Source: Spisula solida
Taxonomy: Eukaryota > Mollusca > Bivalvia > Venerida > Mactridae
Length of the DNA: 64,000 bases
Direction: 5' to 3'
Assembly: GCA_947247005.1 (NCBI GenBank)
Contig: OX365948.1
Coordinates: 55,039,401 to 55,103,400, forward strand
Shown: positions 13,407 to 26,633 of the stretch, piece after piece
How the letters are laid out: each line of letters begins with the position of its first letter
Position numbering within the stretch: the stretch's first letter is position 1
Made by a program: the position numbers and the translations under genes
The notes under the pieces: generated by a model
Databases searched by the model: none
What the model saw: the letters and a program-made list of their open reading frames with translations, nothing else
Told to the model about the DNA's origin: nothing

Positions 13407-13729
13407 TAGAACAAGTATTCGTTGTTTTGCGAATGCATTGCACCAGAATCTCGTGTACATTTTTTTGTATTTAGTGTTCAATCTTACAGCATTAAATATG
13501 TTTATTGTTATAATGGTTGTATTGGTGGTGTATAGGTGGCTGGTAACAGATGGCTGTATGTTACTTACTGGTCTAATCAATATCTCCCCCACCAGTATTG
13601 TGTTCCGTTGCAACATCTTGATTTGTTTCGAGTTTTTCTCAAACAGTATGGTATAGAAAAGATCTAAACATAACTAGTTGAGGTCTTCGGGTATAGTATA
13701 CCATTTTGAACACAACGACCAGGGTTCTC

Positions 13730-13835
13730 CTGTTTCAAATCACTTACGAACATCTTTAATTTACCCTCTATGTTGAATTCTTTATAATTCTCGAACAACT
13801 ATAAATTCCCCAGTGATAGTCAAGTGAGCTTTAGG
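13730..13835. mobile_element. Fragment of MITE-A
   Basis: Begins CTGTTTCAAATCACTTACGA and continues with TTGAATTCTTTATAATTCT, both matching the 5' third of the copy at 29923. The right terminus is not clearly preserved. Truncated or heavily diverged. Confidence 0.45.
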
Positions 13836-14338
13836 GCTACTGACTTTGCGGGCGCTACCTACCAGTAATAAAGTTCATATGAACTACTATTAGCTATATT
13901 GGTAACTTCTTCTTGTAAACCAGAGTTCAAATACGGAAGACAGGAAATCTAGATTCAGGCCCAGTCAAGAAACAACTTACATAGCATAAAGAGGTTTCGA
14001 ACGCGCATCGACCAACTGAGTTGATCGGTCCGACATACTGATTAACTATATCAACTATACATGCATATTTTAAAAACACTGTCATTACTATTAAACCATT
14101 ATAATGGGCGCCCACACAATACAATCTAGCTATATATGTTGTGTATTAAATCATATAATCCTGTAGAAAATAACTACTTTATAATCAGTTCATAAGTTGG
14201 TACAATAAGATTATGTGTCTGCCACGTTGACCGGATAAATGGATAAACGGATTAGGATAAACTCCTAAGGACTCCGAGGCTAAAACGGTGTCGAATTCGT
14301 CCTATTGCTGTGCCAAACAACTCGAAAATTCGATTATA

Positions 14339-14380
14339 TTGAACTCAATTTAAGTAACAAATTACTTAATTTGAGTTTAA
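14339..14380. repeat. Short inverted repeat / hairpin
   Basis: Arms of 19 bp (14339-14357 and 14362-14380) pair at 17 of 19 positions around a 4-nt loop CAAA. AT-rich. No flanking target duplication was seen. Confidence 0.7.
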
Positions 14381-14718
14381 TAATTTGCGTTTGCGATTGG
14401 TTTCATATCTACGTTGTTTCCTATGACCGAAGTGTGTGTTGGTTATAGTGTCACACACGTTTGGAAAGGCCCCGTCAGTTTGGCTTATGAGACACACATT
14501 TTCTGATTACAGCCTTCCCGATTCCTTTCATTCAATGCCAGGCACACGATAAGTAGGCATTTTGGTAACAAGTATTTAACTAGCTGTCGGCTTATCAACT
14601 AGTCAATGCAGAACAAAACCTAGTCGGTGTTTAAACCTCCGGTTTCCCGTATCGAAGGTGGATTCGTAAACCACACATATGTGATAAACCAATCGTGATT
14701 GCGTATGAGTGTTTATGC

Positions 14719-14800
14719 GCCCGGATAGCTCAATCGGTAGAGCATTCTCCCCGAAAGCGAAGGGTCGAGGGTTCGAGCCACTGCCAGACTTCCCATGTTT
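14719..14800 (+). mobile_element. tRNA-like SINE head or tRNA pseudogene
   Basis: GCCCGGATAGCTCAATCGG carries an A box (TAGCTCAATCGG) and GGGTTCGAGCC is a good B box, at tRNA spacing. The 5' end and the sequence about 70 nt downstream do not form an acceptor stem, and no anticodon arm folds properly. It is therefore a SINE head or pseudogene, not a working tRNA. The 3' body (CTTCCCATG, CCCCCACCC) is short and unassigned. Confidence 0.6.
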
Positions 14801-14917
14801 TGCCCCCACCCGTGACCCCTACACAAACATATATCAGGACAATGTATCATACATCATATAATACATGATATATATTATAATTTATCTAACGTTTGTTATC
14901 AGTTTCCCCTTATGTTA

Positions 14918-15138
14918 CTGATGAATGTAAAGTCAGAAATTTTTGCGAGGGGTTAATTTTCGCTATATTCGCAAAATCGATATTTTCGCGAAAATTATTG
15001 CACGTGAACATAAACTACGGCAGTAACACCACATATTTCTCTCTCAAGTTTAGAAATCGCGAATATTTAATTCCGCGAACTAACTCCCAATATCAAATTC
15101 GCGAAATTTTTACATCGCGAAAATATGTGATTTTTCAG
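14918..15138. mobile_element. MITE-C copy 2
   Basis: 221 bp between TA dinucleotides (14916-14917 and 15139-15140). The right terminus complements to CTGAAAAATCACATATTTTC and the left is CTGATGAATGTAAAGTCAGA with an indel. The interior again has many TTCGCGAA words. An 82-codon open frame overlapping it is spurious. Confidence 0.75.
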
Positions 15139-15318
15139 TAGTTGACTTGTACAATCTGTTCAGTTTTATCTCATAGCTTGTAATTTGCTGACGGCTATAC
15201 GATTAATGTCACATGTATAGATCACGTATCTGAATTATTAATGCAGCAAGGGGCACTGATTTACAATTATAATCATCTTGCAATCGTGCGTATATCAACC
15301 CAATGTGCATTACTATAT

Positions 15319-15752
15319 GTAAATTCTGATTGCTGTACAACATCATAAGACATTAGGCCGTTTTGCAACATTTTTTCCAGCCGTATACTCCAATAAAATA
15401 ATTTCGCTTCCTTATTTATGTAAATCCACTAGCCGTTAGCATCAAAGACTTTAAGCCGTTTTTCAACAGTATTTTTAGTCATATTCGACCATAAAATATC
15501 GTTGCTTCCTTGTTTATGTAAATTCTGTTGCTGTATTGTATCATAAGCCATTAGGCTGTTTTACATCATTGTATTTCAGTTATTACAATAAAATATAGTG
15601 GCGTCTTTATTTATACATTTATTTATATCAGTGTTTCTCCAATCGAAGTGCATCGCATGGCTACAGTACAAAAAATGTAATAAGACATTAAGCTCTTTTC
15701 TAACATTTCCCCAGGCTTTTTGACAATATAGTGCATTTGCTTCTATATTTAT
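15319..15752. repeat. Diverged ~100-bp satellite, four units
   Basis: Units run about 15319-15419, 15420-15517, 15518-15614 and 15615-15752. Each ends in a CTTCCTTATTTAT-like tract and contains a CAT(C)A(T)AAGNCATTAGGC block followed by an AATAAAATA block. The fourth unit carries extra sequence. Unit divergence is high, so this is an old array. Confidence 0.75.
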
Positions 15753-15800
15753 GTGCCGATATATCATTCTTATCCTTTTATGTACAGTACAAACTCATCT

Positions 15801-16150
15801 AGCGGTGGCCTAGAGGTAGTTTGCGCGCATCGGGGTCGAGAGGTCCTGACTTCAACCCCCGTCTGGACCACTGCTTAATTTCACTGAGAAAGATCCACCG
15901 AAATGCTCCACTGGACCAAGGTGTGAATTGGTACCTGTGAGTGTTGTGTCTGAACATGTTCGATAGTCCTGGGCGCCGCAGATCGATGTTGGCTACACAC
16001 CCACCAAGAGAGAAATCATCTCCCCAGGGAAACTTGAACGCAGGTTTCCATAGGTAGTCCAATGACCAGGGGGTTAAAATGTCAACGGGTGGCTGAATGG
16101 CCGAACTGCTGAAAGCAGCCATCGAAAATTGGTAACTTATTTTTTTATCT
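15801..16150 (+). mobile_element. tRNA-derived SINE (family 3), plus strand
   Basis: The head AGCGGTGGCCTAGAGGTAG has an A-box-like TGGCCTAGAGG, and CTGACTTCAACCCCC is a B-box-like block 45 nt further on. The body after it (ATGCTCCACTGGACC, GTGTGAATTGGTACCTGTGA) matches the minus-strand element at 34190-34332, which shows that this is a repeat family. A 125-codon open frame on the opposite strand (15799-16176) lies in this SINE and is not considered a gene. The 3' boundary is uncertain. Confidence 0.65.
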
Positions 16151-16164
16151 AAAGACCAGCTTAA

Positions 16165-16325
16165 TAATGGAACCACCTGAATATAATGGACACGTCTCCA
16201 GGTCCATCTTCGATGTTTTGCTCTTTACATAACCTTAATATTAAGACCAACTAAAGAAGACAGACAAGTTGGTTCAAGGGTACCAAGGTTGTTCCTAAGT
16301 TCCTATTGTTGAGGTTTTACTGTAT
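16165..16325. mobile_element. Possible pogo/Tigger-like element end
   Basis: ATAATGGACACGTCTCCAGG followed by ACCAACTAAAG and a terminus GTTGAGGTTTTACTGTA resembles ends of Tc1/mariner pogo-type repeats, whose termini often read CAGTAAAACCTC. No matching left terminus was located, so this is a fragment at best. Assignment is from memory. Confidence 0.35.
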
Positions 16326-16559
16326 GTGTATTTGCAAAGAAACTTTCTGCATAAGTTTGCTCAGATTCTCTCGAAGTTGGACGTCACTGGCCAATGTGCC
16401 AGGGGAAAAAAACCCGACAGTCTCAGTCGAAAGATTATAAACAGCATTGTTAAGAAACAAGGGTTACACAGACATACATACTAAACAGTATTCAAACTTT
16501 CAAATTCGTTTCCAACTTTACAATTCGGAACAAGGCCCTTGAGGATGGCGCTATTGTTT

Positions 16560-16675
16560 GAAACCTGCACAATCGATACATATTTATAATATCAATTTTG
16601 ATTGGTATATATGTTTACTTGGCGATGGACTTTGTTGTTTATTCCAATAAATAATTTGACTTGACTTGACTATAA
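16560..16675 (+). mobile_element. Non-LTR retrotransposon 3' tail
   Basis: ATGTTTACTTGGCGATGGAC is followed by CAATAAATAAT and (TTGAC)n, here TTGACTTGACTTGAC. A closely similar tract (ATGTTTACTTGGCTATGGGC) lies at 62630-62655. A poly(A)-signal-like AATAAA with a short tandem tail is typical of LINE 3' ends. No ORF is preserved upstream. Confidence 0.5.
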
Positions 16676-17167
16676 AATCATTTCAAACTCTAAATATTAT
16701 ATTAGATTTATCATTTGTAAGTTGTATTCGAACTGACGCATGGTACAGAATGCTCATTGGAACGGCAAAACCAGATGGGAAAAAAAGACGAAAAACAGAA
16801 ACAAATGTTCCAGGAACTACTAATACACATTCATGTCATAACTAATGGTAATCTAAAATGTGACCAAAACAAGAAACACTCGCCTGCTTTGAATAATTTT
16901 GCAATGAATAAGAAACAGAAATGATATTCGTAGATCGTCATAAAGTCATACAAATTTATTTCATCCAGGGTTATATCTAAAACATCGGATATTTAGATGA
17001 CAGTACGAATATGTCATCGTTTCCCTTGATATGTTTCTGGATTGCATAAAGAATCACTTAAGTTAAAGAGAAATGGAGTATCAGTCCTGTATTACTGGAT
17101 ATTGTACCGACTGGGTCAAAGATTAATAACCAAATCAGGGATCGATATGTGATATATGCGAAGACAT

Positions 17168-17392
17168 TGAAATGATCCTAACTTTTATGCATGCATATAC
17201 TACAAGGTTCTTGCGTCTAATGTATCAATTTCCGCGAGCAAATCTTGCAATATTGGGCCTTTAGATGTGTCTTTGTGAAACTCCCAAATTATGAAAACAC
17301 ACAACTATAGAATGTACAAATGTAGACAAGATACCGTCTGTTAAATTATGCTAATAGGAGGTCGAGGATCAAGTTGAAATCTCTACACTATA
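17168..17392. repeat. Dispersed repeat R1, copy 2
   Basis: Matches 222-480: TGATCCTAACTTTTATGCA, CTACAAGGTTCTTGCGT, CGCGAGCAAATCTTGC, CTGTTAAATTATGCTAATAG and GAGGTCGAGGATC. It has only one copy of the unit that is duplicated in copy 1. Identity is moderate with indels. Confidence 0.75.
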
Positions 17393-17948
17393 GAAGCAAT
17401 CAATTAAAAGCTTTTAGACAAACTAAACAAATACTCGTAAGTTATGTGTATTCTATAACCGACCAAACAAAATATCATTGTCTATTCTATTCAATACTCA
17501 AGAATGGTCAGACTGTGGTTGTGTCTGATACCAGTACATTATTAGAAACAAATATATGACTAAAGTAATCATTAAAATGTAGAACAATGGCTTGTAAATC
17601 AATTTTAAAATTGTTTAATGATTGATTGGCCTTATACATTGTAGCAAAGCTCTTACAAAGGCATGTGTCATTTCCGCATACATTTTGCTTTTGAAGTGAA
17701 TCCGTTTTAATTATAACATGCAAACAGAGTCGGATTTTTGTATTTACCAAATCCATATTTAAAAATGTCAACGTTCTCGTTTACTGTAATCGTTTGAATA
17801 CGTGCTGTATTTGTGTTAGTGTTGGTAGATTGACTTCGTGTTTGGTGTAACCTGAGGTGAGGGTCAGCTTCCAGGGTCGTCGCTATTTCAAAATCGTAGA
17901 TTATTAGGTCAAGCTAGGAGATAAAAATGTGTCCTATGTACTTAGTAT

Positions 17949-18200
17949 ATGATAGCGCAAACCAATAGTGTGGTTGGATGTATGAATTGCACGCCTTACA
18001 ATACGTTATGTACAATAAACTACCAGGCCTGTCATAGAAAGATCGTTCCAATGCCCGAGGCGACATGGTACAGAACTATGTTGAAATGGCTCGCAGAGAT
18101 GGAAGTGTCTTTGGGAGAAGCTCAGAGAATAGCCAGAGACAGACCAAAGTGAAGAGAAATCATTACATGGGGACGAAGATAAGTCAGTAATGTACAAAAT
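17949..18200 (+). pseudogene. LINE reverse-transcriptase ORF, C-terminal remnant
   Basis: The frame opening at 17949 ends with TWYRTMLKWLAEMEVSLGEA followed by QRIARDRPK and a stop at 18150. The pattern TW-R…-EA…A-DR…(W) is the conserved C-terminal tail of many animal non-LTR retrotransposon ORF2 proteins. In the next frame the expected W-R-E and a GRR-stop can be followed, so a small frameshift broke the end. A TAAG-type tail (ATAAGTCAG) follows. No endonuclease or RT motifs remain upstream: a 5'-truncated dead copy. Confidence 0.6.
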
Positions 18201-18504
18201 AAAAGGATGCTGTAAATAACAATTTGTCGCATGGGGTTGTCCAGTATTTCTAAGTCATACACCGTGCCCCGTTAACCCAACAAACCTTCTTTGAATGCAA
18301 TAACTACCGGCACTAACTTGCTCTTATATAAGCAACAGATGCCACGGAATATTTTAACCTGTCCATCATAGGTGAAAAACTGACATTCTGTCTACCAAAC
18401 CCACACGGTCCCGTCTCTGTCTCATGAAAATGGGATGCATATGGTGTGTCTGTTGGAGTCACATGACGAACCGACTTCCTTATGAGCACAAGTGAAAAAC
18501 TGTC

Positions 18505-18660
18505 CCGCGTTCAAGGAAAAATCACGTGACGAACGTTTCGTACCTGTAACGTACAAGGTACTAAACGTTTCGTACCTGGTACGTAACAGGTACGAAACGT
18601 TTCGTACCAGGTAAGTACCAAGTACGAAACGTGCGTCACGTTATTTTTCCTTGAACGCAG
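18505..18660. repeat. 156-bp near-palindrome (loopless inverted repeat)
   Basis: The two 78-bp halves are reverse complements at about 67 of 78 positions and meet at the centre TACGTA (18580-18585) with no loop. Outer arms read CGTTCAAGGAAAAAT; inner blocks repeat ACGTTTCGTACC several times, including the perfect 20-bp palindrome GGTACGAAACGTTTCGTACC at 18589-18608. It is CG-rich compared with its surroundings. No target duplication or coding frame was seen. It may be a foldback element or a remnant of head-to-head duplication. Confidence 0.85.
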
Positions 18661-20434
18661 GGCTGAACTAGTCGTAACGTAACATTTCTAAACAAGGTTT
18701 GCAATAAAGCATTTTAATTGGTCCTAGTCAAGTTTATGGCGCGGTCAAGTTGACTGATTCTACGTCGTGGTTTCTTTAGTAAGAGGATACCCGATCGTCT
18801 TTTCACCAATTACACGGGAAAGAAGGACAATAGTTTTGCAGAAGTGCAATGTACATCACAGAGTTTCTATCTAACAAAAGACGCATCGCAATACAACGAC
18901 AATTTCAACCAACACATTCAAAACATGCTTACCGTAAGTGAACTATCACGACTGTGCTTGCGGCCTCGTTTTGGTTTTGGCGGGGGTTTGGGTGCCCGCC
19001 TTTTGTCACGTTTACTCTCAATCTCCTTTTCTTCCATAATTCCAGCCATAATGTGCGTGTAAGTCCTTAAACTTTATCTACATAAGTAACATTCCAACTT
19101 GAAGAATATTGAACAGTTTATGAAACAAAGTCGTAAACATGCAGTGTGTCTTTGTCTTTGACAGTATTATAACTTCATGTAGATTTCGAAATTCAGATTT
19201 TTCATTGAAATCCTATCACAGTTGTTAGTAACACTCCTTAATCCTTATTATATGTCAATTTTCAAATCTAGCACAAGAGTTTTGTAATTCCAATTTTAGT
19301 TATGTTCCAGCGAGATAGTAAATCTTGAACTTTTTGCGATCACGTTAAACAATCAGTGAGAATAAATCGTCAAAATCCGAAATATAGCCTCCGGAAATTG
19401 GGTCTGAACTGAAAAATACACCAAGAAAATAAATAAACAAAACGACTTATAAGTTTAAGTTTATGTTAAATAACCAGACTCAAACCACACTCCAATTATA
19501 GATGTTTCCGAAATTTATTAATCACTAAATAACAAAAACATTTGACGACGTGACGTGAACATCGTTTTAAACCTTTTTTGCCCAGAAACTTTTATATGAC
19601 GATGAAGAATCGACACATTAGCAGAATAAAGAAAAGCACTCGATGTAAATAAGCCCGAACTATAAAGGTCAGACTGAGTCTACCTTGCTGTACGCGGATG
19701 TATACGAATGCCACCCAGTCAGTATAAGATAACGTTGTTTTGATCCAGAATACATCAACAAAATCTAGGATACACAGATATTTCCCCTCCTTATTTAAGT
19801 TTAGTTAGCAATGAAACAGATAAGGGAGAAACTTAATTTAAAATTTACGAAAACGTTTAAGAAAGAAATCTTGAAAACAAAAAGGACAAGATGAATGAGC
19901 TTTGAAGTTTTTTGTACACTTTAAGTTTGAACAACGTAGATTTTGTTGCTGAACGCGTATGTCAGTTCATATTGCGCAATATTGTTTAGTCTTATTAACG
20001 TTTCTTACTTAAATAATTTCTATGAATGATATTTTGCAATAATCTGTCAAACAATTGATTATATAAGGTTCCAGATCAACTTTATGACGTAATGCATTCG
20101 AACAAGCCTAAATACTATATACTATTACCCTAAAACAACTGACAGGTCAATCACTATTTGTCTGAATCAAAGCCTTAGTCAGTATCCAAACAGACACGAC
20201 ATAGCATTGGAAAGAAATATGAACATTATATGTGTATAACATGAATAAATAATTAGTTTTAACCGTGTCTATTATTGACTCAATCTGAAGGGTCGATACG
20301 GAATTGGTAATCCCTCGGTGGGTCTATATTAGAATAATGTGTACTTGAAGCATCACGTGCTCTATTGAATATTGAGGGCAAGTAGGGGCTTTATTGTAAC
20401 AGTCACTGTCTATATCAACCACAGCTTATAAACC
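18661..20434. other. Unannotated interval
   Basis: A short GC-rich pocket lies at 18955-19005 (a GGCGGGGG run). It has a 72-codon open frame with Arg/Leu/Gly bias and no recognised motif. The rest is AT-rich without visible structure. Confidence 0.45.
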
Positions 20435-20690
20435 TAATCACTGTATCATTTCTTGTGATGCTATATAAATGAATTTGTATGACTTATTGCGAGCAAAATC
20501 ACCTGTAACTTCAGGTCGCTGTATGTCTTACTGTGAGACTATACAATTCAACGTGTATGACTTATTGTGAGAAAAAGCACCTGTAACTTTAGGTAACTGT
20601 ATGGCTTAGTGGGAGCTATACCATTCAACGTGTATGACTTCTTGCGATAACCTGAAGTTGACTCGTTTAAACAGTTTGACTGTTTTAAGA
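20435..20690. repeat. 77-bp tandem repeat, dispersed family, copy 1
   Basis: GTATGACTTATTG-like landmarks occur at 20478, 20555 and 20632, a 77-bp period. Units share CACCTGTAACTTCAGGT (an inverted repeat) and GTGAGACTATACAATTCAAC. The array ends with AAGTTGACTCGTTTA. The same arrangement and the same ending occur at 39500-39690, so the array moves or is copied as a block. Confidence 0.8.
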
Positions 20691-23313
<2,623 letters not shown>

Positions 23314-23843
23314 CTATATATATTATTTTCAAGAGGAAACTGCAAACATGCTAGATTAAAACAGTTGATAACGAGATAGCATACGAATATAACACCAATA
23401 CCTTCGTTTTACGTAACTCATCAATACCAATCTTATTACACACATCAGGGAAGGGGGGTCATGTAACATTTCATTATTAACAAAATATGATACTCTGTGA
23501 AGAAATGCGATCAGATAAGATGTGACATTGTCATGTACAATTATCCCCAGGCATGTAGAGTATCAAATATATTATTATTTTCTATCATGTATATACCACT
23601 ACCGATCTTAATTACATGTATTATTATTTTCAACCATGTAACTTGATTACTTGTATAATTATACACGATGTGTTACATGGAAACGACAAAAAAAACAAAT
23701 GTCACTATGGATACGCCACTGGTTAATATTAAGAAACCAAAGTTTGAAATTTAAGTCAATTCAGTTGCAGGCAGTTATTTACGACGTAACAAATTAGAAC
23801 GGAACAGAGCAGATCAGAATTTTATTTCACACTTGCACATAAC

Positions 23844-24068
23844 ACTGGCTTAGAATTAGAAGACCGTAAGTATTGCATATTTGAAATCTGCATCTCAAGG
23901 CTTTTCGCATGAGCCTATTTTAATGAAAATCAAAAGTGGCCATGTTGACCAAACTGTAGTTTAAAAAAGCTTGTTTTCCCATTAGTAAAGGGTAGTTTTC
24001 AGACAATGTTTTCTTGTTTTCACAAAATATTAAATTTTTACATACGACTTTCTAATTCTAAGTCTGCG
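23844..24068 (+). mobile_element. MITE-B copy 1
   Basis: The left end ACTGGCTTAGAATTAGAAGA then CCGTAAG and the right end ACGACTTTCTAATTCTAAGT then CTGCG form inverted termini of about 30 bp. The interior TATTTGAAATCTGCATCTC, GAGCCTATTTTAATGAAAAT and GGCCATGTTGACCAAACT matches copies at 28651, 47590, 52462 and 57909. Non-autonomous with no coding frame. Confidence 0.8.
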
Positions 24069-24770
24069 ACAAGTACATGGTCTTGTTTGCTATGACAGTG
24101 TACATGGAAATACAACAAAACCACAACACAAAAACACAAAATCACATTTTACAAGAAATGAAAATTCAATGAACAATTATAAGCTCGTTTCAACGAAGAT
24201 ACACTCCAATTTCATTATTATCAACATGAAACTTGACGCGCGATGCGGTGACACACTCAAGGCTTACAGAGTAGTCCCCCTTGTACTGGTATGTATTGTT
24301 CTCGCGGACAGCGTATAACAAACAAATACACAACAGCAACTATTCAGTACATTACAAAGTCCATTAACTGTCAGAATGAAGAGATAATATGGAATGACTT
24401 AGACTGACAATACAATGATTGATACGTAATGAATTCCAAACGGGATGAAATTCTTCCCGAGAATTCGTCTACAAATATTAGCATTGGGTATTAATAACCC
24501 TGATCGACTGCAGTGTCTTTTATAATCAAGAGACAATTGTGATCATATCTTCGATAAAGCATGTAAGGTCGTTTTTGTCCGAGGATATACGAATAGTATT
24601 ACATTCTATTAAGCTATTAAGCTATTGTGGTATTTTTTATTGTTATTGCATTGTTTCAAGTCTTACAAGATTGACAAAGTCTGGCATTTCTGCCATGTCA
24701 ATTGTATTGCAATTTATGGAACTATATTAAGATACCGTAAACAAGGCAATCGTAGAGATTAATTAATTTA
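24069..24770. other. Unannotated interval
   Basis: Nothing recognisable. One 63-codon frame has no motif. Confidence 0.45.
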
Positions 24771-24990
24771 AGCCTAGGTCCAACTGATCATATTTTTGCC
24801 TCGGCAATGTACTCCCGATGGAAATTAATGAGCTATCAGGACATCGGGAACAGGTTTCTCGTGGTGAAGGGGAAGCTTCGGGGAAATCATAAGACGGTTT
24901 GTGATATCGGAAGTAATTGTGATGAATCGGGGGGTTTCGGAAGAAATCGGGAGAACATTGCCGATGTGGGACCTCAGTTGGACCTAGGCT
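24771..24990. mobile_element. PIF/Harbinger-type MITE with TTA target duplication
   Basis: The termini AGCCTAGGTCCAACTGA are perfect 17-bp inverted repeats (left 24771-24787, right 24974-24990). TTA directly flanks both ends (24768-24770 and 24991-24993). A 3-bp TWA duplication is characteristic of PIF/Harbinger elements. At 220 bp it has no transposase. The left half recurs at 49608-49720 and again in the second copy of the large duplication. A 76-codon frame across it is spurious. Confidence 0.8.
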
Positions 24991-25119
24991 TTACCAAAGG
25001 GATTCTACCTTTACCCCCAGTTTACGCGACCATGTGATAATATCAAGGGCCGTTTTGGAAATACCGTTGGCATTGTGCAGCAATGTCTTTTAGTTCAAAG
25101 TTCTGCTATAGACCGAACA

Positions 25120-25197
25120 AGATGCACAGCTGTGATGAAGGTCCTGTGCTTAGAATGGAGTAAAGACGAATAAGTAAGCTAGCAAGTAAGACAAAGG
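25120..25197 (+). pseudogene. Possible LINE 3' end
   Basis: AAGACGAATAAGTAAGCTAG is followed by CAAGTAAG, resembling the (TAAG)n tail behind the LINE fragments at 28.3 and 29.0 kb. Upstream coding similarity is not clear. Confidence 0.25.
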
Positions 25198-25704
25198 TTC
25201 AATATTAAAACACAGAAGTGATACAAACGTGTATCCCAAGATAGATCTACTTACGTTAGTACCTCTTTTTTCAAATTTTCGTTTTATATTATGTGAACTG
25301 TGATTAATCGGGATTGTAACAAAAACACTTCAGCACAATACATGCATAATTAAATGATCATCACAGCAAAAAAACAACATCACCAGCATTGGAATATCGA
25401 ATTGTATCTCTTAAAAGAATAGTACCAGTGTTAAAAAAATTATTCCCCGATTATACTCAGAATATTTGGTACGACCATTTCATTCTCGGGGGTCACGTTT
25501 TTATGACGTCATACACTGAGATAGATAATATCTTATAAAGGAATGGTCAGCCTTATTCGTAGAGGATATATTTTTGAATATTTAATGTAAAACATCCGGT
25601 TCTTGCCTCTATCTCTGATATCATTTTCATTGTCTAAAACCAACTATATAAGAAGCACCAGTGACGTACGGAACAAAAATGTGTTTTTTTTAGATATATA
25701 ATTA

Positions 25705-26633
25705 CGAGGGGTGATCAACATATTCGAAGACTTTCCTTCTTACTTTTTAAATATTTATTCTGGAACAATAAAGTTACCAGGCAATATAGATCTATCAATT
25801 AGCTAGCGTTTTAATTAATTAATTATATTGTGACGTCACAATATTCTTGATGATGTCACTTATTGTGACCAAGGTGCAGCGCGCGCCGTCGAGCGTGACG
25901 GAAAATAAAAAATCACAGAGCAACGGCATTTCAGTAAGATTAACGCCTAACTTTGAAAATCCTTGCGATAGCTCGGAGATGACTTGATCAACTTGTATGA
26001 GGATGCTTTGCACTCTAAATCAGTGATATACACATGCTTTCGTTGTTTATGGGATTGTAGGGAATCTGTCAAACTGACGCCATGGTAAAATAGGTATAAA
26101 CGGAATAATTAAGACAGAGTTAGGGATACTCCTCCTTAATTTCTGAGAAATATGAGGCATATTTCTGAACGATATGTTACTGACGAACTCTACGATCAGT
26201 ATAGAGTACAAAACAATAAATATTTCATTCCAATTGAAAGTAGTTCTTTAGAAATTGCGCCCTAATCTTGTGAGGTCGTGATTCCTTCTTCATCGGGTTG
26301 ATGCTACCGTGTTAAGCCAACCGCTTTTTTCAGAGTTTTAAGTATAATAACGCATCGAGACAATTTCTATTCTGCCTTACATTCCAGAGTTGGCTATTTA
26401 TGACTTATTTTTGTATTAAAAGTAAATCAATCGTATACACTGGGTCGGATATGAGTCCAGAAAGGAGCACTGTGCTGCTCAAACGGTGACCAGCGTCACG
26501 CAACCGTTACATGAATAAAACTATGTTATAGGTGCATTCGGTTGGAGATATCCTACTCTGAGTAATGCTAATTTGCTTTTGAGCCAAGCTGACAAAAAGA
26601 TAAAAAGTCCACGAATATATTGATCACCCCTCG
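25705..26633. mobile_element. Mariner-like element, 929 bp, degraded or non-autonomous
   Basis: The left terminus CGAGGGGTGATCAACATATT and the complement of the right terminus CGAGGGGTGATCAATATATT match over 30 bp with about three changes. TA flanks both sides (25703-25704 and 26634-26635). CGAGGGGTG-type termini with TA duplication are typical of mariner elements, whose intact length is near 1.3 kb. The interior has no transposase frame, only a 64-codon minus-strand ORF without a D,D34D signature. It is probably a deleted or internally replaced copy. Confidence 0.7.
25825..25844. promoter_or_regulatory. 20-bp palindrome with central CRE
   Basis: ATATTGTGACGTCACAATAT is a perfect palindrome containing TGACGTCA. 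It lies inside the mariner-like element, so it may be transposon-internal and not a gene regulatory site. Confidence 0.3.

Noticed and set aside
13920..14030. Possible degraded tRNA-like SINE head on the minus strand (ATCAACTCAGTTGGTCGATG with GCGTTCGAAACC)
   Set aside because: The distance between the two boxes is too short for a tRNA-type promoter and no body is shared with other copies.
14719..14800. Functional tRNA gene
   Set aside because: A and B boxes are good, but the acceptor and anticodon stems do not pair. The same holds for the tRNA-like heads at 6.8, 15.8, 33.0, 34.3, 37.2, 40.4 and 46.9 kb.
15799..16176. 125-codon minus-strand frame
   Set aside because: It lies on the antisense strand of a tRNA-derived SINE and has no recognisable domain.
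18953..19062. GC-rich pocket with an Arg/Leu/Gly-rich frame as a possible exon
   Set aside because: Too short, no splice or promoter context, and the composition explains the open frame.
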